Positions 26,489 through 38,175 of a stretch of 64,000 bases of DNA are shown one piece after another. Within the stretch, counting starts at the first letter, position 1. Each line of letters opens with the position of its first letter. The DNA lies in assembly GCA_029204225.1 (NCBI GenBank), contig CM055097.1, forward strand, positions 3,380,620-3,444,619, in the 5' to 3' direction. Source of the stretch: Diphasiastrum complanatum (Eukaryota > Streptophyta > Lycopodiopsida > Lycopodiales > Lycopodiaceae). The notes beneath the pieces were generated by a model. The model was not told the DNA's origin. It saw only the letters and a list, made by a program, of their open reading frames with translations, and did not search any database. Made by a program: the position numbers and the translations under genes.

Positions 26489-29428
26489 ACTACTGAAAAG
26501 CAATGTATCATCCACGTATATAGTGATAATGATAAAAGACTGTTGCACTGTCTTGAAGTAAACATTTTAATTTGAAGATCTTGGTGTAAAGGCGTAATCA
26601 ATAAGAAAAGTATTGATCCTTGGAAACCATGCTCGAGCAGATTGCTTCAAGCCACAAAGTGTTTTATGGAGTTTATACATGATTGTGTTTACCCTTGATA
26701 ATATAACCTTCAGGTTGCACCATGTAAATGTCTTCTTCGATAACTCCACTCCATTGAGATATGTCGCCTGTACATCCATTTGATGTATTTCTAATCTGCT
26801 GCAATAGTAAACGATAATAAAAGTCGAATAGAAGAATGCTTGACTATTGGACTTAAAGTCTCAGTATAATCGACGTTGTATATCTGAGAAAATCCTCTGG
26901 CGACAAGTCAAGCTTTTCTTCTATCGATGCTTCCATCTACTTTGTACTTGACTTTGAAAATCCATTTGCAATCAACTTCATTTTTGCTAGCTGGTAGTTC
27001 GACAATCGTCCATGTCTAGTTCTTGATAAGAGATGAATACTCTTTATCCATAGCTTCTTTCCAAAAATTGGAATCGGGCTGAATGAGTGCCTCTTCAACA
27101 GTCGTCGGGTCCTGAACAAGGTAGGCTGCAGACTCATCGATATACCTGATAGGTGATCTACTATTTCTTGATGATCTTCTGGGGGAGTAGAGGAAGTTGA
27201 TCATTTTCATCATACTGTAGTTGCTGAACTACAGCATCATCATCTTCTGATTCGTCGTTGATATGTTGGTCGTCGAAAGTAGATGAGCTTGGACCTTCAA
27301 AGGGAATAGTCGACTGAGGAACTGGGAAGTTCAATATGTCAGGAGAATCTGACAGGTTGGCTACGTGGGCATTGCCTTTTCCTTTGAGGTTGATAAACTG
27401 ATCTTCGATGAAAATGCCATCCCGGCTAGTGAATATCTTCAACTTGATGGGATCGAGCAACTTGTAGGCTTGATCTGAAGTAGTGTAGCTGATGAAAATA
27501 CATTTGATGCTCTAGAAGTCGAGCTTCTTTTTGAGATCATGAGGAATCTGCGCATAAGCAGTTCATCCAAAAATTTGTAAGTTTGATAAAGAAGGTTTGG
27601 TACCTGTCCAAACTTCGAATGGTGTTTTGTCTGAGAGACCTTTAGTAGGACATATGTTCTGAATATAGGTTGTTGTTGAAATAGCTCCAGCCTAGAAGGA
27701 CTTTAGAAGTGTCACATGTGATAACATGCACTTTGCCGATTCGACTAAGGTTCTGTTCTTTCTCTCAGCAAGACCATTTGATTGAGGCAAATAGGAGGTA
27801 ATGTATTGTTGCTCAATGTCATTGTTAAGGCAGTACTCCTTGAATTCAATGGAGATATATTATGCCCCGTTGTCGGACCTCAGTTCTTTGATTCGTTTGT
27901 CAGCTTGATTTTTATCATGCTCTTTGAATTGTCTGAACTTGATGAAAGCTTTTGATTTTTGTTTAATGAAATAAACAACTATTCTTCTAGAGAATTCGTC
28001 AATAAAGGTAATGAAATACTTTGCATCTAGCAATGAAGGAGTTTGCATAGGTCCACATATATTTATATGAACAACATCTAATAAACCTTTTGTTGCATGC
28101 CTATAACTTGATCTAAAAGAAATCCTAGTCTGTTGTCCAAGAATGCAACTATGGCAGACAGGGAGATCAACTTTGCTTGAAGGATAGTCGAGATCAAGAG
28201 CCAAGGATTGTCTGGACATGTTCGAAATAGATGCATCATTCAAGCGTCCTAAGCGATGATGCCATAGTAATGCTTTATTGACAAGAACAAAGGTTTTCAA
28301 GGCTTGACTAGAATCAGAATAACAATGTGCCAATCTATATAAGTATCATGCCTCTTGTCGACTGCAAGGATCTTATTACTCCTATCAATAATTTTGCATT
28401 GATCAGACTTAAACTTCACCTTATGATCTAAATCCGTACTCCCGAAACCACGAACCATCCGAATTCGTGTATTTGTCTTTGACCATAAAAGCGCCTTCGT
28501 CCATTTTGACTTCAGGAGATGCTGTAACTGTATTTGCTTGTTGATTAGGTTGCTTGGCTGCATTCTTCGCTTTGAGAATTCAGCAATCCTAGATCACATG
28601 GTTATTGCAATTGCAATACCTGCAAAACATCTTCTTCTTCGATGAATTTGATTCGATGATTGTTCTTGACTTTGAGTCTATTTCTGATTCGACGTAGACT
28701 GCTTGGAGCTTTTCTGCTTCTAGTTAAATATGTGAGTGTCATGATGATCATTCCCCGGTTCTCATATGTAGAGGGCAGGCTTGAAAGCAATGTCATAATT
28801 GTGTTATGATCGTCTACGACTGATCCGACAACGGCCATCTGTTGCAAGAGATTCTTAAATTTGTTAATATGATTCTTACGAGAATCATTATTCGACATCT
28901 TGAGTGTGAAGAATTTCCTTCGAAGATGTAACTTGGTGGTTACGTCTCTCACATCATATAGTGAGCTCAGGATGTTCCAAACTTTTTTTGAAGTTTTAGC
29001 TTCAACTATGTGGCCAATTTGAGTATCTGATATATTGAGGATAATAAGCACAAAAGCTTTACCATCCTTCGATTTCCTCTTTGAGTCTTTTGTGTTGTCT
29101 TCAGGTTTCACTTCGATACCTGTAACAACATCCCACAACTCGTTGGCGATTAGCAAGGTCTTCATCTCAAATTTCCATAAATGATAATTGAATCCATTCA
29201 GCTTGTTTGCGATAAGACCAGCTTTACTTTGAGAATCCATCTGGAACTTTAGTCTGACGATGTTAAGAGAGATACCATGTTGTGCTACAATTGGAAATCA
29301 ATTCTCTGATATTGAAACAAATTGATTCAAACTGAAGAATAATTTGATATTGCGAAAGATATCAAGTATAAGAGCTTGCGTTTTGATATAGTATTAGGCC
29401 TTGAAGAAGAATCAACACTCTGATACCA
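26489..29428 (-). mobile_element. copia family A element, 5' part (PBS, gag, integrase, RT start)
   Basis: From the right: primer binding site CTCTGATACCA (29418-29428, plus-strand reading), gag 29240-28602 (LNGFNYHLWKFEMKTLL, LLSSLPSTYENR), a degenerate protease region 28563-28297, GAG-pre-integrase and integrase 28333-27860 (WHHRLGRLN, CHSC, LDVVHINICGPM with the first catalytic Asp replaced, FIDEFSRR, ELRSDNGA), a spacer rich in Asp/Glu/Ser (27460-27161), then RT (FWKEAMDKEYSSLIKN at 27110-27010 through LHKTLCGLKQSARAWF and IYVDDTLLFS at 26530-26490). It ends inside the RT catalytic box, where gag of the pol-deleted copia starts. Many stops; not functional. Confidence 0.88.
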
Positions 29429-30326
29429 TGTTGGAAAGAGGTGTATAAAAGATAGGTAAAAAAAGATTCAAATAAAAATAATTCAAACGACAAGAAAGAA
29501 AACTTATCGTGCGTAGCGGAATAAACTATCTTCTTCTTTCTTCATGCATGACTACACCTATCAATTTCGAACAAAACAATAGTAATAAAAATCACGTTCG
29601 ATCTTATAAAAACTAACTTTGAAATCATTAGTGCTACAGTGATTACATAGCCAAACATTTAAAGCATTGAATTATCAAACAAATAATTAGTCATGAAGTA
29701 TTATAGAAACACATACATTCTGAGACGAAGCTGAATGCAAGCAATTAGGTCGTCAATTGTGATTGCCAATTGGCTGGTGTATGCTGGCATCCATCCGGTT
29801 CCTTGTCATTGATTGCTGATAAGCAGTGGAAATTGGACGTAAACAGTCTGTCTACATAAATGAACCAGCACTGTCACTCTGCAGAAATGAACTAAAACAG
29901 CCACAAGCGACACTGTTGCAAAAAGACGACAATGTCGGGATTTTGCAAAAAATCCGATACTGCCTTAAAATCTCCTTTAGGGTTGCCCTACACTTTGCCA
30001 GAGTCATTTTCTTAACATTTGAGACACTTTAGAAAAAGCGAAAAATGCGACTCTGCATATTTGCTCGCAAATCCTGATAGGCAAAAAATGCGAAAAAGGC
30101 GACACTCCATTTTTCCACGAGATTCCTAACAGGCAAAAAATGCGAAATGAGAGAAACTGCAAAAGCGACATTGTTGTCGAACTCCATGTATTTCTACAGA
30201 CTGTGTAAAAACACTTGTAATTTTGCAGACTGTGAAAAGACACGGAAAAATCCGTAGAACTGGATAAACAATGGATGAGGATTAAAAAACAGTTAATCGA
30301 TTAGTAAGAAGGAGAATAATCCAACA
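29429..30326 (-). repeat. copia family A LTR (LTR A), between two internal regions
   Basis: Starts TGTTGGAAAGAGG and ends ATAATCCAACA, with a 7-base inverted terminal TGTTGGA/TCCAACA. On its left is the primer binding site of the element at 26489-29428; on its right is the polypurine tract (minus strand AAGAGGGAG) and the RT/RNase H end of another copy. Relative to LTR C (46210-47365) it has lost the middle part containing the GA tract. Confidence 0.88.
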
Positions 30327-31682
30327 CTCCCTCTTAATCTGAATCCTTGAATGCCTTGACCTTCAAACTTAGTTCTACACAGACACATTCCAACGTGTTA
30401 CACCAGGATTAGTCATAAACTGATTGAGAGAGCTGACTGCAAAAGCTATATCTGGCCTGGTACAAATTATGACATACATAAGAGATCCTATAATAGAATG
30501 ATAGGGATGCTCATACATCTGTTGCTTCTCATGAACTATTTGGGGACACTGGTCCTTTGACAATTTGAGACCTGGTTCTATTGGTGAGAGAGCTAACTTG
30601 CAATTAATCAGATTATATCTGACTAACATGTTGTAGATGTACCTCTGTTGTGTAATGTAAACAAACTTTTGTTTTCTGTCTATGTGGATTTGTATACCAA
30701 GGCAGTAATGAGCTTTGCCCAGATCGGTCATGTCGAATTCGGAAGATAGCAATGCTGTTTGTACAAACATTTGATGTATTTCCAAATCTCCTGCAACGAC
30801 AAATGATAGCAAAAGTCGAATAGAAGAATGGTTGACTACTGGACTGATGGTCTCAGTGTAATCGACGTTGTATACCTGAGAAAATCCTCTGGCGACAAGT
30901 CATGTCTTTTTCCTATTGATGCTTCCATCTGCATTGTACTTGACTTTGAAAATCCATTTGCAATCAACTACGTTTTTGCTAGCAAGTAATTCGACAATTG
31001 TCCATATCTGGTTCTTGATAAGAGATGAATACTCTTTATCCATAGTTTTTTTCCAGAGATCTGAATGAGGCTGACTGAGTGCCTCTTGGACAGACGTCGA
31101 TTCCTGAACAAGGTAAGTTACAGACTTGTCGATATACCTGTTAGGTGGTCTGCTACTTCTTGAAGATCTTCTGGATAATAGAGGAAGTTGATCATTTCCA
31201 TCATACTGTAGTTGTTGAACTACAACATCATCATCTTCTGATTCGTTGTTGATTTGTTGTTCGTCGGAAGTAGAAGAGCTTGGACCTTCAATGAGAATAG
31301 TTGACCAAGGAATTGGAAAGTTCAATGCATTAGGAGAATCTGATAGGTTGGCTACATGGGAACTGCCCTTTCCCTTGAGGTCTTGAAACTGATCTTCGAT
31401 GAAGATGACATCCCGACTAGTGAATATCTTCAACTTGATGGGATCGAACAACTTGTAGGCTTGATCTGAAGTAGTGTACCTGATGAAAACACATTTGATA
31501 CTCTGGAAGTCGAGCTTCTTCTTGAGATCACGAGGTATCTACGCAAAAGCAATACTCCAAAAACTCGTAATTTTGAAAAGGAAGGTTTGGTACCTGTCCA
31601 AACTTTGAATGGTGTTTTGTTTGAGAGACCTTTAGTAGGACATCTGTTCTAAATATAGGTTGATGTTGAAACAGCTTCAGTT

Positions 31683-31684
<2 letters not shown>
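30327..31684 (-). mobile_element. copia family A element, 3' part (post-integrase, RT, RNase H, PPT)
   Basis: From the right: post-integrase region (31680-31452, with stops), spacer and RT start 31451-30900 (FDPIKLKIFTSRDVIF, LWKKTMDKEYSSLIKN, DCKWIFKVKYNADGSI), then a deletion, then late RT and RNase H start at 30812-30375 (MTDLGKAHYCLGIQI, SPIEPGLKLSKDQ, IIGSLMYVIICTRPDIAFAVS). It ends at the polypurine tract next to LTR A. The spacer is over 80 percent similar by eye to that at 27460-27161, so both belong to one family. The right end is cut at a long CT tract. Confidence 0.87.

Positions 31685-31753
<69 letters not shown>
31685..31753. repeat. (CT)n microsatellite at an LTR/internal junction
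   Basis: About 69 bases of pure CT. On its left is copia internal sequence, on its right family A LTR sequence in inverted orientation, in which a shorter GA/CT tract is native (compare 46780-46795). Confidence 0.96.
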
Positions 31754-31756
<3 letters not shown>

Positions 31757-32165
31757 CCTGCGAGCTTGAACACTCATGAGCATTCTAGCTCACTTCTTAG
31801 AGTTGTTTTAGAGATTACTATTGCGCTACTGCTTATCAGCATTGCGCTTAATTCAGACTTTCATTTTAGCCGCCGCTCAGAGATAGCATAGAGTATGCAG
31901 CTTTGATTCGCAACTTATTGTACTCATTTACTTTGTTTTCATACTGAAACAATACTATCTTTTATTGCGTTCAGATTTGTCTCATAATGTATGTGTCTCT
32001 GTGGTTCTTCGCGACTAATTACTTGTCTGATAATTCAATGCATTATTGTTTGGCTACGCAATCATTGTAGTACTCATGCTTTCAAAGTTAGTTACTATCA
32101 GATCGAACATGATTTCTATCACTATTGTTTTTGTTCGAAATTGATAGGTGTAGTCATGCATTAAC
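31686..32165 (+). repeat. Partial family A LTR (LTR E), inverted relative to LTR A
   Basis: The reverse complement matches the central part of LTR C and LTR B: the GA tract, the CTAGAATGCTC(A/G)(T/G)GAG block, the GCAGC / TATGCTATCTCTGAGCG region, and CACCTATCAATTTCGAACAAAA. It starts at the CT tract and stops at the ATGCATGACTAC block, so the outer part with TGTTGGAAAGAGG is missing. Confidence 0.82.
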
Positions 32166-32331
32166 TAGGGTTAGGGTTGCCTTGGGATCCGCAAACCCTC
32201 CAACAATCTAATATAGATTTCAAATATTGAAACAATCACTTAGTATAGGCTCGCCCTCTCAGAACTAGATTTTTAACATCAAACTTGCTAAATTTGGATT
32301 GAGTTTGATCATCAATTAAACTCTTGTACTT

Positions 32332-33010
32332 GGCTCTAATACCATATTAAAAAGCCAATATCTAGGACCCTAAATGGATCTACAAAATATCCTCAAAAGT
32401 GATTGGATACTTGTTTAATCAATCTATTACAAAACTAGCATCCAAATCTTGATCTAGATTGGCAATTTTGATCTAATCAAGCAAGAACAATCAAATTGTG
32501 AACAAAATTCTTGAAAACAACTTTACACGTGTGAAGTATAGTTTGTAGTATGGACTAATATTAGAGAATCAACTTTTCTAAGTTTAGACATCAGAAAATC
32601 ACAACACAAATGGTGTAAAAACTTGAGATTGACAATTGCTCCAAAATCATGATCTCTAAATGGATGATTTGTAAGTGCAAAGAGGATCTCATACTCGGCT
32701 GGCTAAGTAGGTTCAACATCTGATCAAGTACCAAATTGTCGATAGGTTTGCCTACTCTAGTCAATTTGACCTAACCATTGGGTATACCATCTATGGTAGT
32801 TAGATCAACACCAACTTCTTTGATTTTTGGAGTTAGTTCCTAAAATTTAGAAAACTTGGCCAAACTTCCTATCTAACTCCTATGATTAGGATCTAACTAC
32901 CCTACACCTATTCCTCACACGTGGGAACATGCTCTCACACATGTGGATTACAAAATGTACAATAAACTATATAATTATCAAGCTAATATTTGTCAATTTT
33001 CACTAAGAAA
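32332..33010 (-). repeat. Degraded copia LTR (type F) with primer-binding remnant
   Basis: A mutated primer binding site GGCTCTAATACCA (32332-32344) precedes sequence that aligns with the LTR at 50821: AAAGTGATTGGATA(C)TTG, ATCAA-TCTA blocks, AAGAACAATCA, and ACACGTGTGAAG at 32525. It also carries CACACGTGGGA and CACACATGTGG near 32912-32940. The right boundary is approximate. Probably a solo LTR of a minus-strand element. Confidence 0.6.
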
Positions 33011-35164
33011 AAGATTTTTTTCTTAATGGTGAGTTTAGTCCCATGACATTCCATCTCAAAATTATGAGTTATTGTCTCTCTTGAAAGGTGCTTCCCTCTT
33101 CTATGTTGGGAAGATATCTTAAATCATGGTCTCTGCCTTTGTGTACTTTTTGTTATTTCAATATTATATTGTGATGGGTTTGTTGAATGTGTGAGGTGCA
33201 AAGTCTATTCTTCTAATGATCTAGAATAATTGCAGTTAACAGTTTATGAAGTGAACACACATTTTTGCCCACTATTCCTTCTTTGTTTCTTTTTTAATCA
33301 ATAAAAATGCGCTTTACACCATCTTTTATCATGGTTGTCAAGGGTTACCAACTCTCTATGCTTCTAGGCTTGTTGTGGCTCTACTCATGTGATCCTGATA
33401 TGGCTAGTGAAATTGCTCATTGAAAGTTTCTATCCAAGTGGTTGTAATTTCCATAATAGCTTTGCCTTGTTCTTGTGAATCTAGAATGTTATAGCTAGAT
33501 GTTGATGAAATGACAGGGGCCAATTGTTTCTTCTAGAGTCTTTTGATGGAAGAACAGTAGGCAATGTTTTTAGCCCATAGTTTCTTAATGTTTCTTCCAT
33601 AGGACTCTCATTATTGTTATGCTTGCCTCTCAATTTAAATAGGTTCTCATCAAAATTTAACTCCCAATCCATCCCAACACACTTCTTCTTATCTTCTCTA
33701 CATTCTTGTCAATGATATTAGTCTGATTGTGGTTTTTAGCGATCTTCTATGTCAAACCATCTTTCCTTGCTCGACATATTGCATATTTTGGCAATTATGT
33801 TTAAGATGTGATTTTGAGATGTTGGCAAATATATTTTTTGTTTCCAATCTCCTAATAACAAGATTTCTCAAGGTGAGTGCTCTAGCGAATTTCACCATAT
33901 GTTGAGGTTTTGTTATTTTCTCTTTGTGATTCCCATTCGAAACCACTTTTTTAACCCCATTTTTCCTAATATGTTATGGGCAATCCCTAGCTCTTTGCCA
34001 GTCTCTACAGGTGTGAACAATATTTTTGCAATTTTAACAAAGTTATGAAAGGCTAGGAATATTTATTCTATATCTATGTTTGTTCAATCCTTCAATCAGA
34101 TTTTGACATGCTATGAGTAAGTTTTTTGTGAATTTTGCAGGTTTGTGGCACATGGTGTGCTACCCTTTTCATGTGACTACGTGATTTTTTTTGACAAGAA
34201 TTTTGTTTTGGTACACAGTTAAAAATCCCATTAACCATCAAATTTTAGATAGGTCCATTAGCAGAGAGAAACTCATAAAACTCAAAAAATGCCAAGCTCT
34301 ACAATCTCTAAGAAGTGTTTAGCTCGGACTACACAGGCATTTAAGTGGGGTGAGAGTTGTATTTTCCTATACTATTGAATATCCAAATTGGTCCCAATTT
34401 TGACATAAGGCCATGGAGCTCCATTAAGCCTAGGAGTTATAAAGGATAGGATAAAATTCCCAACATGGTAATGTTCTTAGTTGAGAAACCATTGGTGTAT
34501 TGCATCAATAATACAAAATTTCCTTTGAAATTGTACAGACTAGAAGATAGACTTTTTCAGGCCTCAATCGAGATCCAAGGTGGAAGAGGAAAAACCCTCG
34601 TCCAAATGCTCACATTAGTATTATTGTAGCTATGGTACAGTTTTATTGGTTAATTAGCCAAGGGAGTACATTGTAGAAATGCATTGTGTCCTTGTGATGA
34701 TAGACAAGGTTTTTTTTGTCTCAACCACCAAGTTGTTTGACCTTAGTGTGCACCATTATTTTTTGAATTTTCCTAGCACGTGCACAATGTTGAAATGTGC
34801 ACATGGTAGGGGATTGTGTGTGTGCCATGTGACATCTGATTATCCTTGTGCACATTTTGTCATAATTTTCATGTGCTATGTGTCAATTTTTCTATTGGCT
34901 ATCCACATGAGAGTCGACTCTCCAAAAAAATTAATTATCCTTTTATTTTATTTGTAAGATTTGAAATTTTTTGTAGACTAGAACATTTGCAACTTCATGC
35001 ACATTTTTCCATATTTGAAATAAACCTTTGTTTAAAGAGTAGCCAAGACACTTAAAAATTCCATCAAAAGACACCTTGGTACCTTCTAGATATAGGTTCA
35101 TTGTGATTATGAAAAAATGTTTATGGTGTAAAGACTAACCTGCCAACTTGCTAAAAACTCCTCC

Positions 35165-35211
35165 GACCCCCTCCCCCGCCCCCCTCCTGCCCCCCCCCTC
35201 CCAACCCCCCC
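35165..35211. repeat. C-rich tract (G-quadruplex/i-motif potential)
   Basis: Six or more C runs of three to nine bases within 47 bases, followed by a short AC repeat. The complementary strand satisfies the G3+N1-7 rule for a quadruplex. Confidence 0.8.
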
Positions 35212-35616
35212 AATACGCACACACACACAATTAAATCAATCTATTAAAAAAAATGGAGCCAACTCAGATAGCATGCCAGCTTGCTAGCCTAGTTGGCTCC
35301 AAAAAATGACTCTTTCAATTTGTTTCTACTTTAAAAATATTAGTTTTTTTTTTAGCACTTACATCTCCATCAACGTTTTTTCATAGTTAAATTAAACCCA
35401 TACCATTATTATTTTTATATAATCATACAATGGCATGAAAAGGGTGTGCTACCTTTTTGTTAAAGGATGGGCAAAATAAAACTCGTAAAACTCACAAGAA
35501 ATTTGCTCGTAGAATGTCAAAACCTAACTCAACTCTAAAGGAATTAAGGGCTCTTTATAAAAAGTAAAAGTCACATGACGTCATTCTAGCATGAAGCCAA
35601 AAGCTTTTTCAAATGC

Positions 35617-36029
35617 AATTTAGAGCTCATTTGAGGTCACAATCATAGTGCATCTAAAAATTCATCACAAGAAAGGTGGGTCCAACATAACTATCATTTA
35701 CTTTTAGTATGAGAACGGATTCTATGTGTATTTTCCTAGACTTTTCCACGAAAAGTAGCTAATATATAAAAGCTTGGTCAAAAGTTATAGTGTATCTCAA
35801 CTACTTTCTTTGCCATATTTTAATTTAGAGCTCATTTGAGGTCACAATCATAGTGCATCTAAAAATTCATCACAAGAAAGGTGGGGCCAACATAACTATC
35901 ATTTACTTTTAGTATGAGAACGGATTCTATGTGTATTTTCCTAGACTTTTCCACCAGAAAAGTAGCTGATATATAAAAGCTTGGTCAAAAGTTATAGTGT
36001 ATCTCAACGACTTTCTTTGCCATATTTTA
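35617..36029. repeat. Tandem duplication, 205-bp unit, two nearly identical copies
   Basis: Copy 1 35617-35821 and copy 2 35822-36029. Only a handful of differences are visible (for example GGTCCAAC versus GGGCCAAC, CCACGAAAAG versus CCACCAGAAAAG, CAACTAC versus CAACGAC), so the duplication is recent relative to the retroelements. No gene is recognised in the unit. Confidence 0.9.
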
Positions 36030-36258
36030 ATTGGTTAATGTAGTATAGGAAAAAGCTCATGAGCTTTTTATGTGAAGAGTTTTATGGCAAAGTCCTCACA
36101 AAATCCATGTAAAGGATGAGATAAAATCATGGAGTCATGCCTTTTTTTACGATTTTTACAAGGGAAGGACCATTTTAGTGGTATTAAGAGGCGGTAAGTG
36201 TCATATGAAAAGTAATAAGCTCATTCTAGCTTTGAATGGTCACTCACAAATTGGTCTA

Positions 36259-36410
36259 GGTGATGACATTACAAAGGATCCAATGGCAGATTACATCTCT
36301 TTAATCATAATAAAAATGTCGTTGATGACATCTCTTGGTGATGGCATAACAAAGGATCCAATGTAAGGCTACATCTCTTTGATCATAACAAAAAATGACT
36401 TGTTGACAGC
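36259..36410. repeat. Tandem duplication, about 80-bp unit
   Basis: Two copies sharing GGTGATG(A/G)CAT(T/A)AC, AAAGGATCCAATG and CTACATCTCTTTGATCATAA(C)AAAA-like blocks. Some short frames reflect the duplicated DNA; no protein is recognised. Confidence 0.7.
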
Positions 36411-36568
36411 ATTTTGAATCAATATAAGACTACATTTTGTTATTGTCAAGGTGATGAGATGTCTGCCATTCATTGGAGTCTTAAAGCATGTAGATGCATT
36501 CCCATGATAACCTATAAATATATACATGAGTCTTTCAAGGCTCACTCATGTAGACATAAATAGATTCA

Positions 36569-36628
36569 TCATGTATATATGCTTCTTGGTTTTTGAGCTC
36601 TCGAAAACCAAGAAGCATATATACATGA
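36569..36628. repeat. Perfect 25-bp inverted repeat with 10-base loop
   Basis: Left arm 36569-36593, loop 36594-36603 (TGAGCTCTCG), right arm 36604-36628. All 25 positions pair. The arms contain GCTTCTTGGTTTT and its complement. No Rho-type or poly-T terminator context follows. It could be a foldback transposon remnant or a small-RNA hairpin. Confidence 0.9.
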
Positions 36629-37146
36629 GGTGAACCTATTTAGGCCATGGGGTGAACCTTGAAATGCTCAATTATGAATTGCTCCATGTACAAGTCAAAA
36701 CACAACAATATAACTAAAATTCTAATTGTGGAGTGCTCCTTACGACACATCAATTTAGGAGAATTATGATTCTTGGGAGGGGGGTTCCAAGTAGTGTGTT
36801 TGTTGAGAGATTCGTGGAAGCTCATATGTTAGATACGGCCTTGTCCATCCAAGTTGGATTCCTTCCTTCCGGTAGCCAGTTGAGGGTGCCAAAGCCATGT
36901 CTTTGGGGCCTTGGCCCTCAACGTTTGTTGCCTGATGATCATTGGCAACCCCTTAGGCTTTCGTGTTGTAAGTTGAAAGTCGGCCTTTGGGTTGATAATT
37001 GAATTTTGAAATGTAGTGTCCTTCGAAGTTTGGGTTCCACTAGTGAAGTTAATTTTACTTTGAGAGTGTACCTAACAATGAACATACAACTTGAATACTA
37101 TGACTCCATTAAAGTTTCTCTCCAAGTTGCAAAACTTTAAATTGCA

Positions 37147-37151
<5 letters not shown>

Positions 37152-37223
<72 letters not shown>
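37152..37223. repeat. (GA)n microsatellite at the broken end of a copia gag
   Basis: About 72 bases of pure GA. To the right, minus-strand copia gag stops inside the zinc knuckle (CRYCK). Confidence 0.96.
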
Positions 37224-37225
<2 letters not shown>

Positions 37226-38175
37226 TTCCTCGTGAACACTCGGTTGCGCTTGCAATACCTGCAAAACATCTTCTTCTTCGACGAATGTGGATTCAATGAT
37301 TGTTCTTGACTTTGAGTCTGTTTCTGAGTCGATGCAGACTACTTGGAGCCTTTCTGCTTCTGTCGTTTCGAGCCCTTGTTGACATATAGAGCATGAGACA
37401 AAGGGGTAGACGGAGTGTCTTGACTTCTTTGATTATCTTCTTGCAGCAACATAGTGATAACTCTGGTAAGAGTTAAATCTGAGTGTGTCATGATGATCAT
37501 CATCCAGTTCTCATATGTAGAGGGTAGGCTTGAAAGCAATGTCATAATTGCGTCTTGATCGTCTATGACTGATCCGACAATGGCCATCTGTTGCAAGAAA
37601 TTTTTAAACTAGTTAATATGATTCTGAAGAGAATCATTGTTCGACATCTTGAGTGTAAAGAATTTTCTTTGAAGATGTAACTTGGTAGTTACGTCTCTCA
37701 CATCATATAGTGAGCTCAAGATGTCCCAAAGTTCTTTCAAAGTTTTAGCTTCAGCTACGTGGCCAATCTGAGTATTTGATATATTGAGGATAATAAGCGT
37801 GAAAGCTTTACCATCCTTCGATTTTCATTTCGAGTCTTCTATGTCATCTTCAGGCTTCACTTCAATACCTGTAACAACATCTCACAACTCATTGGCGATT
37901 AGCAAGGTCTTCATCTGAAATTTCCATAAATGATAATTGGATTCATTCAGCTTGTCTACAATAAGACCGGTTTAACTTTGAAAATCCATCTAGAACTTTA
38001 GATTGACGACGTTTAAGAGAGATACCATGTTGCGCTATAATTGGAAATCAATTATCTGGTACCGAAACAAATTGATTTGAACTGAAGAATAATTTGATAT
38101 CGCAAAAGATATCAAGTATAAGAGCTTGCACTCTGATATAGTATCAGGCCTTAAAGAATCAACGCTCTGATACCA
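37224..38175 (-). mobile_element. copia family A element, PBS and gag only
   Basis: Primer binding site CTCTGATACCA (about 38165-38175) next to LTR B, then gag from about 37995: NESNYHLWKFQMKTLL, SNTQIGHVAEAKT, LRSLYDVRDVTTKL-like sequence, IMTLLSSLPSTYENWMM (37596-37339), and the zinc-knuckle start FCRYCKRN (about 37260), where it is cut by the GA tract. In-frame stops occur at several points. Closest relative in the window is the gag at 28602-29240. Confidence 0.85.

Larger units (their letters stand above)
33011..37151. other. Low-information intergenic DNA with tandem duplications
   Basis: About 4 kb with no protein-coding similarity that I can see in any frame. It contains a C-rich tract (35165-35211), a 205-bp tandem duplication (35617-36029), a shorter duplication (36259-36410) and a perfect 25-bp inverted repeat (36569-36628), listed separately. 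Confidence 0.55.
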
